Shown: positions 8,485-19,533 of the stretch, piece after piece
Position numbering within the stretch: position 1 is the first letter of the stretch
Layout of the letters: the number at the start of each line of letters is the position of its first letter
Assembly: GCA_041399205.1 (NCBI GenBank)
Contig: JAWKTK010000016.1
Span: 124,001 to 188,000, forward strand
Length of the DNA stretch: 64,000 bases
From: JAGQOZ01 sp041399205
GTDB lineage: Bacteria; Planctomycetota; Planctomycetia; Pirellulales; Pirellulaceae
Reading direction: 5' to 3'
Made by a program: the position numbers and the translations under genes
The notes under the pieces: model-generated
The model's database searches: none
What the model saw: the letters and a program-made list of their open reading frames with translations, nothing else
What the model was told of the DNA's origin: nothing

Positions 8485-9937
8485 ATGCGATTTTGCCCAG
8501 ATAGACCATTTTTTCTAGCTCCGATGTTCGTCGTCAGTAGTTGGTTTCTGTCGCCTGGGATATACGCACAGTCGTCTTCGTACGATACGGCCAAACGCTT
8601 GATAGAACGGATGGACCGCAATCAGGACGGGGATATTTCGCCGGATGAAATCCCTGCGGCTTCCAAAGCGGCTATCGACAAGCTGGCCAATGAAGCTCGT
8701 TTGGATTCCTCACGAGACATGTCGGTGCGGCGTCTTCTGCGTCAGTTGGAACGGAACGAACGAAACGAACAGGGAGATTCAGGCCGTTCTGATGATCGAC
8801 GTCGTTTTGGCCGAAATGACAACAGCCGTGATTCGGGCAATCGAGACCGCTCGGACCGAAGTACCGGTGACCGAAATTCCAATCGTTCCAGTGAAGCCAA
8901 CGATTCGTCCGATTCGTCCGATTCGCCCAGTTCTGGGTTCGGAACGTCTACCAACGCCGCACCTCGAGCAACCTCCAGCGGCTTTGGCACCACTTTCATC
9001 CGAAAGCCGCCAGCTTTGCGCAGCCGGCAAGGCCGAAAGCAAATACAGCACCACCATTGTCCGTTTTGTGGAACGTCAGATTTCGCAAGGCGACAAGAAC
9101 AAAAACGGCTACTTGGATAAAGACGAATGGGGTTCCATGCGTTGGGGCGGCGGCAGTTCGCCGGAAGAGGCTGACTTGAACAAAGACGGCAAGCTGAGTG
9201 TGAACAAACTTTGCGAACGCTTGGCCAGCCGAAGTTCACGTTCTACGTCGTCGTCTAATTCCGGCAGTGGATCTAGTTCGTCGCGTGCGGACCGCAATTC
9301 ATCTGGCGGCGACGATGACCGCATCAAACGTTACGCCGAAGGCTTGCTGCAACGCTACGACCAAGACAAAAGTGGCTTCCTGGAAAAACGCAAGGGCGAA
9401 TGGGAACGGATGCGCAACGCCGAAGAAAACGACGCCAACAAAGACGGCGTACTGAATCTGAAGGAGATTGAAAACAGTTTGCGATCCTTTAGCCGAGGCG
9501 GATCGTCGTCGTCTTCGCGAAGTACGTCCAGCAGCCGGTCGACTTCGTCCAGATCGACTTTGTCCAGCCGAGACGATCGGAGTCGGAGTAGTCGCAGTCG
9601 CGATGCACGGAGCGAACAGAATCGAGATGACAAAGGTAGTTCGCGTTGGGCTTCGTATCGTTCGCGCCGAGACCAAGAAAACGAATCGGACGAACGTACC
9701 AGTTACCGCTTTCTAACTCCTACGGAACGCTTGCCATCCGGTCTGCCCGATTGGTTCGCCGAAAAAGATGCGAACCAAGATGGCCAAGTTGCCATGTTTG
9801 AATACTCGACCACTTGGACCGAATCCAAAGCCGAGGAATTTGCCAAACTCGACGCCAACAACGACGGCATCCTCACTCCGCAAGAACTGCTCGCGTCCGA
9901 AGAAGACGACGATTCAGACAACGATCGACGTCGCTAA
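8485..9937 (+). CDS. Secreted EF-hand protein with Ser/Arg-rich linkers, one frame break
   Basis: A signal peptide (residues about 1-28, ending PGIYAQ) is followed by an array of EF-hand-like calcium loops: DRNQDGDISPDEI, DKNKNGYLDKDEW, DLNKDGKLSV, DQDKSGFLEK, DANKDGVLNLKEI, DANQDGQVAMFEY and DANNDGILTPQEL. Linkers between them are rich in Ser and Arg, including RSTSSSRSTSSRSTLSS. The frame that starts at 8485 runs to 9120; the EF-hands after about 9040 are in the next frame, which runs to 9937. The shift lies somewhere in 8990-9055, where the exact protein cannot be fixed by eye. Restored length is about 480 residues. Such proteins are frequent in planctomycetes; the partner and function are unknown. 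It lies between the two pilus-like clusters. Confidence 0.75.
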
Positions 9938-9984
9938 TTCGCTGTTCTTTATTTAGTTCGCAATCCCGGCCGAAGCGTCATGAC

Positions 9985-10006
9985 CCGGTGGCAGAATTGC
10001 CACCGG
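9985..10006. terminator. Hairpin between convergent genes
   Basis: CCGGTGGCA and TGCCACCGG form a perfect 9-bp stem with loop GAAT, in the 134-bp gap between the convergent EF-hand gene and the giant GspK-like gene. There is no T run on either side, so it may be a bidirectional pause or transcript-end structure rather than a standard intrinsic terminator. Confidence 0.4.
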
Positions 10007-10071
10007 CTGGTAACGACGAACCGCAGTTGGATTCATTCTCCGGATGGTGAGCGAGATGCTCGGTCAATCGA

Positions 10072-13000
10072 TTAGTCTTCGATAAACCGTTCTAGCAAAA
10101 TCGTTTGGTCCACGTTGTGGTTCTGGCCTTTCTCGAACCCAACGGGAATAGACCGATCGATAATATAGAACGCTCGATCTCGATTGATCTGCCCCGTTTC
10201 GCTCCCTAATTCTCGTCCCAATTGATATCCATCCGGATGAGCCAAATCTGGAGTCGGAATGGCGGCGGTGTTTAACGGATCATTTGCATTCCACGGCATG
10301 ACTTCAAAATAGCCAACCGTAATCCACACCGCATACACATTGGAATGCGTGGTGGTCAAATTTCCCAACCGCCGCAGGTCTTGATTCCAAAAATAGGAAT
10401 GCGTTGGGGAATTTGGTGTATCCTCACCAAGCAACGGCGTGGTTGACTGAGTGGGCTTAGAAGGGCCACCACCAAGGTTTCCGCTCGGAGGACCAGCGGG
10501 CGCGTTTAACCCTTCGTCTGTGCGGAACATCGTGACGTCGATTGGCGCTCGTTCGCTCGCTGGAATCGGCGAAAGGTCTGATGCTAACGGCGAACGAAAT
10601 GGTTGAGACACCGACGTTGGGATCGAGGAAATAGATTGCGGATGAACGCCTTGCCGCCCGGTCTTAAATACACTCCAAGCTGTTGCAAGATCAGGCTCCA
10701 CTGCAGTCAACACGCGTACATCGGTCACCGTGTTCACATTCACCTTTCCCGGATCACGGAAGTTTCGTACGTAATTGAATGGCATCAACCTGCTTTTCAG
10801 TGCTTCACGAACAGCAACTGGGTAGTTATTCCAAGGAACGCCGGTTGGATTCGGAATCGGCGAAAGCCAATCTTTGGTTCCCAAGAATCGAGATGGGGTT
10901 TCAACGAATTCGAACAGGCGAATCAAGTTCGGCGACGCATCGTCGCGTTTATCGCTGTGCAAGAAGTTTAATAAGTGGCCAAACGGTGAACGAGCTTGTT
11001 CATATTCTTCTTGAGTGGGATTTCCCGGATCGGGACCGCCTTTGCCTCCACCATTCTGCGTCACATGGCGATAGGGATTCTCGCGGAACTGGCCATATTC
11101 GTGTAGCAACCGCGATGGCGAAGTCGCTGGCACTTGCATCAGTTCAAATGCGTTTGCATAGGGCCGATTATTCCACGCAAGCCAGGTGAAAGGCGGCCGT
11201 TGAGGCTGTTGAGGTGGAGGCACATTGCTTCCCGGAAGAGCGGGGGGCATCACGCCGCTCCAACCTTGATTAATAATCCCGAACGTATGAACTAGATCAT
11301 GGTCAAAATAGACTTCCACATCTGGCTGTGCTGATGAACGAGTCTGAGTTGGAAAATTGAAATGTTGCGGCCAGATGTCGGACCGCTGAAGGCCGCCACG
11401 TTGTCGCGATCGAAATCGAATATCGCCGCGTCTATTTTCGGGGTCACGAAGGTCAAATGGGTCATTCGGCACCGTATCGTCGTCAGGTTTGCTATTTTCA
11501 CTGTCTTCGCCATTGAAAATAGTGAGATCAATCGGCATCCAATCCGTGGTGAGGTAGGGATTGACGGGCAAACTAGGATCATGACCGTTCTCTCCAGGCA
11601 ACGGATTCCATCCAAGCTTGGGGTCGGCGAGTCTTTGCAGAAAGACGGTCTTGAACGAAAGTACGGTTCCCGTTTGCAATGCCGGGCTTGGTGTGGCTGC
11701 GTTGGCAGCGTCCAAGCCTCGCACGACAATCAAGTCTTCCAGTAGTTTAGAATTCGGACGTTCGTCGAATGGTAGATCGATCGGCGTTTCGTATTTGCCT
11801 TCGGGTGTTGTCGCTAACTGTGGCGGCGGAGGTTCCGAATAATACGTTTCAACATTCGGAATGGGTTCGGAAATATTCAGACCAATTCCTCTCAGCGGAT
11901 CCGCGTTTTGTGTCCAATTCGCTGGTCTAGATGCTTGCGAAATGATTGTCAGGGGCCGAGTCAGGTTATTGGCCGGAACACGATATTGAGCATTATCAAT
12001 CGGTACTGTAGCTAATTGCTGCGTCAAGCGATGGGCGACTTCGTGTGCGCCACCACTGTTGTTCCCTAAAACAATTTGTTGCCGTCCGTTAGTCTGTGCG
12101 GTATCCGAGTCGCTACTGATTTCGGTAATTAAACGTGGGCCAATCACTGCATATTGCCCTGCTCGCAGCGGTACGTTGCGACGGCCAACGTGCGAACGAT
12201 TCCAATAGACTCGGTTGCCGTCAACGTGATTGCTGGGGTCAACCGGTGCAAACCAAACAATTCGCTCGATATCCAGATCAGGAATATCATTGACGCCTCG
12301 AGGCAACAAACTCATGCGTTCCGGTACGAAGGACACCGTGTCACGCTTGATCAATCGATTATTCCCATTGTTGATCTGATTTCGACCAGCTAGTGCCAAA
12401 GGACTTTCAGCTTCCCTATGCGCTTCCGAAATCGCCAAACGCCACACGGGATACGGAACGTTGTTCACGCCATTCTCGATAGACATCAAACCTAGATCCA
12501 AAGCCATAACCGGATTCGATTGCCCGGGCATCAAGCGATATAAGTCACGAGGAAATGAATTTAAGTTCGCGGCAGTGTTGGATTGATTGTTGACAACGGA
12601 AACGGAATGGTCCGCCAAAGGACTGCGAGTGCAATAAAGTTCGATGAACGCACTTCCTTGAGGAATACGATATTGATCCAGCGACTGATCGCGTACTACC
12701 CATTGCTGTATGGCTTCATCTTGTTCAAATCGGCGCGCGGGTTGCTGATCGTCTGGATGTAGCATGCTTTCGGTTGCATCAGCAAGGGCCTCATCGTTTG
12801 TATCTTTCACTCGTCGATTATGAAACGCCGCAGTTTCCGTCAGCAACAGTTCTGGATATTCGCAACCCCAGACCAAACGCCTACTTGCCGAGGTGCCCTG
12901 CGCTCGTTCGTCGGTGCCGGGATTTCCATCAATTACTGCGTCCCATCCGTCCAGTGGATTGACGTCGTATTCGAATGGGGTGAACGCAGAATCGGGGTCG

Positions 13001-15879
13001 CGGAAATCGACTGCATTGATTGCCCATTGTGCAATACGCTGAGCGGTCAGTTCTTTCTCAAATTCCTGTTGCGATAAGCCTTGGGGTAAATCACCTAGGA
13101 ACGGAAGCGTATATCCTTGATCCATTAAGAACATCACCATGCAGTACAAATGCCGCGCCAACATTTGCCGTGAAGCCGTGTAATGGTTCAGGCCGAACGC
13201 ACCGTATTCAGTTTCGCCGTTGGGATCGTATGCAAAAACACCGGGGATGGCGCCGCTATTCTCAAACGCAGAAAAATTGAGGGTTTGAGGTTGAAGCAAT
13301 TCGGCGGCGTCGTCGACGACGTCATCACCATTGTCATCTTCACCGTTTCCAAACAAGCGATTTACGTCCAACTTCCCGCCGTCGCGAATTTCGGGAGGTA
13401 ACATCGCAGCTAAATTCCGTGCAACTTCTGCCGCTGGCATTGGCGTACCCTTGGCAATCGATTCTTCTTGCATGCGAAATGTAACGTAGGCATTGAAGTC
13501 GCCTAATCCCAACGTCGCTGGGTCAATCGGCGGCATACCAGCCATTATCATTTCAATGGTCGGGTTCGGATGATTGATGTCTCCCAACCCCAATTGACGA
13601 CGTAATTGCAAAAGCTGAAACCGCACAAAACGCTGCCGCAGCTGCGCATCAGGAATCACAAAGTTAGGCTGTGGGATATCGAACGAATGCGTGGTAAACA
13701 AGTGCGCCGACTTCCGAAACGCATTGCTTTCACTGCTGTTTGTCCCCGACATTACTCTTGCGGCATTGAAGATACCACGCGTTGCGGCAGCCAAGCGATC
13801 TGCTTTTTCTGCTTGAAGTCCAGAGCCATAGAAGAGTTCACCATGCGAAGTGCCTCCATACAAAGCGCCGTTATTCACAATTTGCGACAACCGTACGTCT
13901 GCATCAAAGCCACGGTAAAGCACTTCTAACGCTTCAACGCTGTACAAATCGTCCGTACCATTTGGGTTGACCAAGTTCACTTCGTAAGGTGTGTTGGTTC
14001 TAGCGTCATAAGTGCCAACGTTGTAGGGTATGGCGCCGCGGTTCGCATCGGCGAAATCGTAAATCGGCTGACCTAGTTGATCGACGGCAATGCCGATTCG
14101 TCCGTGAATATCAAAGGGCGAATTATATAAGCTGGGAATCGTCAATCTGTGATCGGCAGGAACACCGACAAGTTCGAGTTGCGACAATAATTCTCCCGAT
14201 CGCGATTTAACTTGATCCGCAGGCGACTGCGCGTCACCCGGCATGGTCACATTCAAGCTTCGCTCTAGCGGACTTGTGTATCGCATTTCCAATAGCGCAC
14301 GCGTAGCAGGACCAAAGACGCTGGCCACATTCACTTCGGCCGGCCCATACCCAAGGCCTCGTTGTGGCTGCGGAGGATTGACAATGATTCCGATTCCAAA
14401 CTGAATTGCTTCGTCGAAGGTAGTTGGACTCAAACCTGCAACAGGCGACAGGTGATCTAACATTCCATGAGCATTCACATTGATTTTTCCATCCAGATCA
14501 ATACAAAGAACGGCCACAAGAGGCTTGTAGAGCTTCCCATCCGAAGTGGTTTGAATCGGAAGACCTGGATCAATCCAAATGCTATCGGCAATCCCATCGT
14601 TATCGTTGTCGATGTCCCAAGGTCCACTGACTAACGCCATGTTCAAGAGGTCAGGGCGTAGCGGATTCATGTCGGCAATCCCGTCTTGGCCGACAGATCC
14701 ATCGGGAAGAAAAACGTCTAAATCAACACAATCAGGAACGCCGTCGTCATCAAGATCTTGATAAAAGTCGAACGCCGGATTACTGCCGGTGAAATAGGGA
14801 TGATCAGTCGGTAGCGGTCGAGCGATCAGATCGCGGCGAAACGTTGAAATCGAATCAAAACTTGATGCTGCCAGCATCGCCGTTACCGCGCTTGCGTCAC
14901 CCTGAGTCTTACTTAAAAGGCGAGACATCCAAAACTGCACCAGGTGGGGCCGATGCATGCTGGGAATGATTGGCGCCAAAACATCATTCGAGTCGGGTGC
15001 CACCCCGGGTGCAAGAGGATTTGGTGGAATACTGGCCAGATAAATGTTTTGGTAATCGGCCGCGTCGTAGCTTTCATCGGAGCCGCCATATTCGCTCCCG
15101 TAGAATTGCCAATCTGAATTCAGACGTTGTCTTCGAATTTCCGCAAACTCTGCATTTGCTGTACTAAAAGGAAGGAGTGCTGCGGGCGCTGGTAATGGCT
15201 GAACCTGAGGTGGGAAATACGGAGCCGCATAGTCCGGCGGTTCGTTTACCGTTGGCCTTCCGGGGACGGAGAGATTGAGTTGTGATAGCGAAACGTCATA
15301 GCCCGAACCTGTACCATTGAACGGTTTGCCCGTAACCACAAACTGTTGGCCTACTTGTATCGGGGCGGAAGGTGCATCAATTATCAAAGTTGCGATTGGA
15401 GTTCCAGCGGGTGGTATGGATCGAATTACACGTCGGCTCTGCATTGCCGCGCTACCAGTGGTAAACGTCAACACTGTGCCGCTGTACTGATTAGGACGTT
15501 CGGTAAAAGGCAATGGGCGCAATCGGACATCAGTCGTCAGATTTCGATATTCCAGGACTAACTGTTGACTATCTGGGGCAACGTTGACGCTAAGTACTTC
15601 GCCTCGGAATCCATCATTGCCGTACAAGTCGCCCAGCAAGCTGTCTCGGTAGAAAGGCGATTGCAGATCGGTGGATCCGCGGAGCATGTCCAACATGACG
15701 GTGCGAACAATCTTGTCCGGAGCATCCCCGGTGCGTTCGACTTTGACTTGCAGTTTGGCGGCCGCATCGTATTGATTGGCCACAACAATAAAGGTGATCC
15801 CAATCAGGGCAAACAGGACCAGCAAGCTGAGTACGATCAGCAGCAATACACCTTGTCGTTTTTGTCGTTCAAGAGCCAT
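10072..15879 (-). CDS. Giant GspK-like pseudopilin-cluster protein (1935 residues)
   Basis: The N-terminus is a short basic leader then RQGVLLLIVLSLLVLFALIG, which looks like the GspK membrane anchor, where the usual Glu +5 is absent. Near the C-terminus, DPGKVNVNTVTDVRVLTAVE matches the GspK-type kINxNTA/vLxaL signature, and DGKINVNAHGMLDHLSPV repeats that theme near residue 460. Calcium-type loops occur in between: DLDDDGVPDCVDLD, DIDNDNDGIADSIWIDP and NGEDDNGDDVVDD. Ordinary GspK proteins are about 300-350 residues, so most of this protein is an added extracytoplasmic region. It is the last gene of a run of four prepilin-like genes and should be co-expressed with them. AGGAA precedes the ATG. 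I infer a GspK-like tip or surface component; no enzyme motif is visible. Confidence 0.65.
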   Translation of the reverse strand: MALERQKRQGVLLLIVLSLLVLFALIGITFIVVANQYDAAAKLQVKVERTGDAPDKIVRTVMLDMLRGSTDLQSPFYRDSLLGDLYGNDGFRGEVLSVNVAPDSQQLVLEYRNLTTDVRLRPLPFTERPNQYSGTVLTFTTGSAAMQSRRVIRSIPPAGTPIATLIIDAPSAPIQVGQQFVVTGKPFNGTGSGYDVSLSQLNLSVPGRPTVNEPPDYAAPYFPPQVQPLPAPAALLPFSTANAEFAEIRRQRLNSDWQFYGSEYGGSDESYDAADYQNIYLASIPPNPLAPGVAPDSNDVLAPIIPSMHRPHLVQFWMSRLLSKTQGDASAVTAMLAASSFDSISTFRRDLIARPLPTDHPYFTGSNPAFDFYQDLDDDGVPDCVDLDVFLPDGSVGQDGIADMNPLRPDLLNMALVSGPWDIDNDNDGIADSIWIDPGLPIQTTSDGKLYKPLVAVLCIDLDGKINVNAHGMLDHLSPVAGLSPTTFDEAIQFGIGIIVNPPQPQRGLGYGPAEVNVASVFGPATRALLEMRYTSPLERSLNVTMPGDAQSPADQVKSRSGELLSQLELVGVPADHRLTIPSLYNSPFDIHGRIGIAVDQLGQPIYDFADANRGAIPYNVGTYDARTNTPYEVNLVNPNGTDDLYSVEALEVLYRGFDADVRLSQIVNNGALYGGTSHGELFYGSGLQAEKADRLAAATRGIFNAARVMSGTNSSESNAFRKSAHLFTTHSFDIPQPNFVIPDAQLRQRFVRFQLLQLRRQLGLGDINHPNPTIEMIMAGMPPIDPATLGLGDFNAYVTFRMQEESIAKGTPMPAAEVARNLAAMLPPEIRDGGKLDVNRLFGNGEDDNGDDVVDDAAELLQPQTLNFSAFENSGAIPGVFAYDPNGETEYGAFGLNHYTASRQMLARHLYCMVMFLMDQGYTLPFLGDLPQGLSQQEFEKELTAQRIAQWAINAVDFRDPDSAFTPFEYDVNPLDGWDAVIDGNPGTDERAQGTSASRRLVWGCEYPELLLTETAAFHNRRVKDTNDEALADATESMLHPDDQQPARRFEQDEAIQQWVVRDQSLDQYRIPQGSAFIELYCTRSPLADHSVSVVNNQSNTAANLNSFPRDLYRLMPGQSNPVMALDLGLMSIENGVNNVPYPVWRLAISEAHREAESPLALAGRNQINNGNNRLIKRDTVSFVPERMSLLPRGVNDIPDLDIERIVWFAPVDPSNHVDGNRVYWNRSHVGRRNVPLRAGQYAVIGPRLITEISSDSDTAQTNGRQQIVLGNNSGGAHEVAHRLTQQLATVPIDNAQYRVPANNLTRPLTIISQASRPANWTQNADPLRGIGLNISEPIPNVETYYSEPPPPQLATTPEGKYETPIDLPFDERPNSKLLEDLIVVRGLDAANAATPSPALQTGTVLSFKTVFLQRLADPKLGWNPLPGENGHDPSLPVNPYLTTDWMPIDLTIFNGEDSENSKPDDDTVPNDPFDLRDPENRRGDIRFRSRQRGGLQRSDIWPQHFNFPTQTRSSAQPDVEVYFDHDLVHTFGIINQGWSGVMPPALPGSNVPPPQQPQRPPFTWLAWNNRPYANAFELMQVPATSPSRLLHEYGQFRENPYRHVTQNGGGKGGPDPGNPTQEEYEQARSPFGHLLNFLHSDKRDDASPNLIRLFEFVETPSRFLGTKDWLSPIPNPTGVPWNNYPVAVREALKSRLMPFNYVRNFRDPGKVNVNTVTDVRVLTAVEPDLATAWSVFKTGRQGVHPQSISSIPTSVSQPFRSPLASDLSPIPASERAPIDVTMFRTDEGLNAPAGPPSGNLGGGPSKPTQSTTPLLGEDTPNSPTHSYFWNQDLRRLGNLTTTHSNVYAVWITVGYFEVMPWNANDPLNTAAIPTPDLAHPDGYQLGRELGSETGQINRDRAFYIIDRSIPVGFEKGQNHNVDQTILLERFIED

Positions 15880-16001
15880 CGTCTATCGTTCCTAAGCCAG
15901 GTGCGTCTTCTTGCCCAAGATGCACCGCCTTGAAAATTCATTCAGCCCAAAACATCAGAGCCTACCCAGCAGCAGGTCTCTGCTATGGTTATTTGCCAAT
16001 T

Positions 16002-17126
16002 CTATCTTTGCAGTCGAATCGACTTTTCGTACACCGCCACCACGTCGCGAACGTAGACGGCGTAAAGCGGACCTTTTGACGGATCGCTGAGCGAATCACC
16101 GTACGGCCAGTCCGGGCCTTCCAGTGTGACGATTCGATCCTGATCCAATTCACTGTCGGGTTCGTCGATCGAAATCACCTTGTACCAGCGAATTACTCGC
16201 ACGCCCGTTGTTTTGTCCAGAACTCGCGTCAGCATGATCCAATCATTTTTACGCATGTCCGAAAGGCGAACGTCACCCGAACTGTAGTCAGTTATTTGGC
16301 TCAGCACAACTTCTTTCCTGGGATCGGTACCGTAGCCGTTCAAGATTGCAGATGCGACCAGTTCATTGCTGGGCGAAACGCTGGGGCGTCTTTTTTCGAA
16401 GATCACCACGGACATGTCATACCGGCCGTTGTCACGATATGCCAAGTATTGGTAGCCTCGACCGATGACTTCGGGTTGCAGTGTGGCCATCCAGGAAAAT
16501 TCGCCGCTGGATTCACGACGCAAGTTAACGCCGCTGCCGAAATATTTGGATACCACGGGGCGATCGGGTTCCGTTCGCAAGAAGCTGATATCGTCTTGCA
16601 GCTCAAAGCAACGCCGAGCCTGACCGGCATTGATCAGTGGCGGGTTAGACGTACCGAAAGCTGCCTGAAAATCACCCACTCGATTGTACGGCAATCCCGC
16701 TCCTACGAGGTCTTCAAACCTGGCGGCTCAGCCGCTGTCACTCGCGGAATCGGAAAGTCTGACTCGCTATTAGGAAAAAACGGCATCGCATAGGCTGTTT
16801 CGGCAATGCCAACGGGATCAAAGCAGTAAGGTTGCGTGATGAGTTTGTCACCGTTATAGATATCGAATGGCGTAACGGTCTGGCTGACCCAATACGGACG
16901 ATTGTAGTTGCCCGGCTTATCAAACTCGCACTCGAAATTCACGAAAGGCAGCTCGGCCGAATTCCCCGATGCGGTCCGAACGCACTCCTTGCGCGGCCTT
17001 GTGGTGCGCCAGCGGAATCATGGCCGCCACGCCCAGCAATCCAATCGCCACGACGGCAATGGACATCAAGATCTCAATCAAACTGATTCCAGCGCGACGA
17101 GCGCTGATGGCAGATGCATTCTTCAT
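16002..17126 (-). CDS. Prepilin-like protein (PilV/GspI-type N-terminus), two frame breaks
   Basis: The first 50 residues carry the prepilin signal RRAGISLIEILMSIAVVAIG (cleavage after Gly, Glu at +5) and a membrane helix. The frame then ends at 16920, while the protein clearly continues in another frame (DKPGNYNRPYWVSQTVTPF to about 16703) and a third (EDLVGAGLPYNRVGDFQ to the stop at 16002). Breaks lie at about 16930-16940 and 16700-16715. The restored length is about 375 residues. The C-terminal part contains VVLSQITDYSSGDVRLSDMR and ends near VRDVVAVYEKSIRLQR, a beta-rich stretch I do not recognise. It starts 2 bp after the stop of the upstream prepilin gene and lies 122 bp before the giant GspK-like gene. 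Confidence 0.72.
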
Positions 17127-17128
17127 CG

Positions 17129-18401
17129 CTATCGTCCTCCCATGGGTTCGCTGGATTTGGTCAAACTTCGCGCGTGACTGATGACGTTAAACCAGTCTCC
17201 GGCCGAAATTCCGGCAATGCTAACGCCTGTAGGTGCGCCCAAATTCGGAGCAGACGTGACCTTGCCGGTCTGATCCGAAATGGTGATCCACAGGTTGGAC
17301 AGATCCAAAAGATTGCCTTCACCCAAATCATGCGAACCAGTTTGGACAGTGGGCGAATCACCGGCACTGTATCCCACCTTGGCCGCTCGACCAACCATCA
17401 AGTTCACCTGCCCGACTACTCGAACCGACGATGCCACCAAAGGCCGTGGGTATCGGAGGAAACTCTTCTTCGGCACCTCGGAACAACCGCACATGCGTCG
17501 GGATACCTGGTTCGTGCCCGACATAGTAAATCTTGTCCAATCCACCGTTGGGGCTGAACATGATGACCACGTCATGTTCGGGCGTGATTGGTTCGAACCC
17601 ACTTGTGCCGGCAAAATCAAACGGACTCGCCGGATTGCCTCGCAACGCTAACGCTGAATCTCCGATTCCCGATAGCGATAGATCAATGGCCACCTTGCTG
17701 GGCAATTCCGTGGGCGTGCTGGATGTCTTTTGAGGAACACGAAAAATCTGAAATGGCAGGCCGGCAGCTTGAGGATTCAATCCCGCTGCTTTCAATTCGG
17801 CATAGGCTCGATCCTGATTGTAATACTTCAACAGTGTCGCACGGTGTTTAGGAAGAAAGCGAAAGGTAAAGGCGACTCGCTTCCCTTGATTTGAAACACC
17901 GGCCATGTCGACCGAAGTGATCAGAAACCGGTCACCTCGAAAGTTGAACTGAATGAAATCTCCTGGCTGCACCAGATTCAACGCCGAATCACAAGTGCCG
18001 GGATCAGCAACGACGGTATACTGCGGAGGTCTTGCACTGCCGGCCGACATTAAGTCTTGCAAGAAAAAGACTCGCGCATCAAACGTATCACCGGCATACG
18101 GTTCGGGCTGTTCAGCCAAATACATTTTGTAGGCCGCGTACCATTCGCCTGGATTGGCCGCATCTGGTTCATGAGCGGCACGTTCCAGCCAAACTCCGAC
18201 CGGTCTGCCCAACTGAGTTGCTCGCGCTTGAGCACTGGCGAAAAAGACGTTGGTGATGCGAGCTGCTTCGCGAGTGTCTTGGCCTTTCAGCAGCGGCTGA
18301 ATCAGTGGCACCATCACACCCGTCACCAAGACGATAATGCTGATCACAATCAACAGTTCGGTCAGCGTCAGGCCGCGGCGAATTCGATTCGTAGCGTTCA
18401 T
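17129..18401 (-). CDS. Prepilin-like protein (GspH-type N-terminus), one frame break
   Basis: The prepilin signal is RRGLTLTELLIVISIIVLVT, with cleavage after Gly and Glu at +5, followed by a GspH-like region (DTREAARITNVFFASAQARA). The frame runs to 17358 but from about 17430 the real protein is in another frame: VRVVGQVNLMVGRAAKVGY, then ISAGDWFNVISHARSLTK, ending at 17129. One extra base in or near GGTGG at about 17430 explains this. Restored length is about 423 residues, far longer than a type II GspH. The gap to the upstream gene is 1 bp and to the downstream one 2 bp, so the four prepilin genes form a tight translational unit. Confidence 0.74.
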
Positions 18402-18402
18402 G

Positions 18403-19533
18403 CTAGTTGGCCTCCGTGATCAAGTGATTGTGAATGTTGTCTAGGGAATTGTCGACGTTGTAGCCTTCGGCACCGGGAGTTCCAAACTGCAAGTCCTTGG
18501 ATGTGCCGAAATACTCCCCGTTATTGAGTTCAACAAACGGATTATTGGGCGGAGATGTCGTGCCATAGGTGAACGACTTTTGGGAAGACGCTCTAGCGAA
18601 AACATCCGGCAGTTTGTCCGAACCACCGCTGAACACAAACGGATACAACGCAAAGGTTTGAATTCTGGGTGTCGATGAATCCAAACGAGGTTCATCGGGA
18701 TGGGGTGTGCCGAACAAGGCTAACGGGTCGAACGGATCAGGATCTTCACCTGATTGATAACTTCCGGCGGCGGTCAATCCAGGAGCCCAACGAAGGAAAT
18801 AGATGGGCTGTCCCCAACCGTCGTGGATCTCGGGCATACCGTCATTGTCGATGTCGCCAATTTCCGTTTGCGAAAAGTATTCCAGCGCGGTGGTGTCGTC
18901 TTCGGCAATTTGGCTGAGGATCAGATACAGACATTCAGCCGATTCGTACGCCGTGGACCAACCACTTATATTCGTATCGTCCTGCTGGTCGACGCCGGTT
19001 TTGGCGTAGACCCATTGCTGGGCTTTGTTGCGATAGGTTCGCTGAATGGACGGGACTTGATTCAGCACAACGGGACCTTCCACGACATCGCTTTTGCGAT
19101 CTGGCAGCTGAATCCGCTGTAATTCTCGAATCGCGTTGACTCGGATAATCGAAGCGATTTTGCCCGACCGCATGACCACGGCAGAATCGGCCCAATCGAT
19201 CCGAGGGTTCGTGTTATAGGGATAGAGCACTGAAACGCTGCGACCGTCGTTCAATAAGCCGTTTTGTTGGATTCGACGAAGGATCGCTCGCGTGTCAACT
19301 CGCGTATTTTCAAACTGCGCCCACTGGTCGCGAATCAAGGAATCGATTCGCGCGATCTGAGATCGAGTTCGATCTTCTTTGGCTGTTTCATAAACGCCAG
19401 CCATGGCGACAAGCACCATGCCAGACAACAGACCGATGATCGAAATGACAACCAGTAGTTCAACCAGAGTGAAACCGCGACGCCCGTGATCCTCGCCAAG
19501 CGAAGCATGCGTAAAGCGGTTACGTAGGGTCAT
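18403..19533 (-). CDS. Prepilin-like protein (GspG-type N-terminus)
   Basis: 376 residues in an intact frame. The leader ends in GRRGFTLVELLVVISIIGLL, a textbook prepilin signal, followed by a helical region (KEDRTRSQIARIDSLIRDQW) like a pilin shaft. The large C-terminal domain contains EIGDIDNDGMPEIHDGWGQP, an acidic DxDxDG loop next to a WGxP motif that recalls the calcium loop of GspG pseudopilins. Its ATG overlaps the stop of the upstream prepilin gene as ATGA, and it ends 1 bp before the next. Likely role: major or minor pilin-like subunit of the second cluster; which one cannot be said from sequence alone. Confidence 0.82.
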   Translation of the reverse strand: MTLRNRFTHASLGEDHGRRGFTLVELLVVISIIGLLSGMVLVAMAGVYETAKEDRTRSQIARIDSLIRDQWAQFENTRVDTRAILRRIQQNGLLNDGRSVSVLYPYNTNPRIDWADSAVVMRSGKIASIIRVNAIRELQRIQLPDRKSDVVEGPVVLNQVPSIQRTYRNKAQQWVYAKTGVDQQDDTNISGWSTAYESAECLYLILSQIAEDDTTALEYFSQTEIGDIDNDGMPEIHDGWGQPIYFLRWAPGLTAAGSYQSGEDPDPFDPLALFGTPHPDEPRLDSSTPRIQTFALYPFVFSGGSDKLPDVFARASSQKSFTYGTTSPPNNPFVELNNGEYFGTSKDLQFGTPGAEGYNVDNSLDNIHNHLITEAN

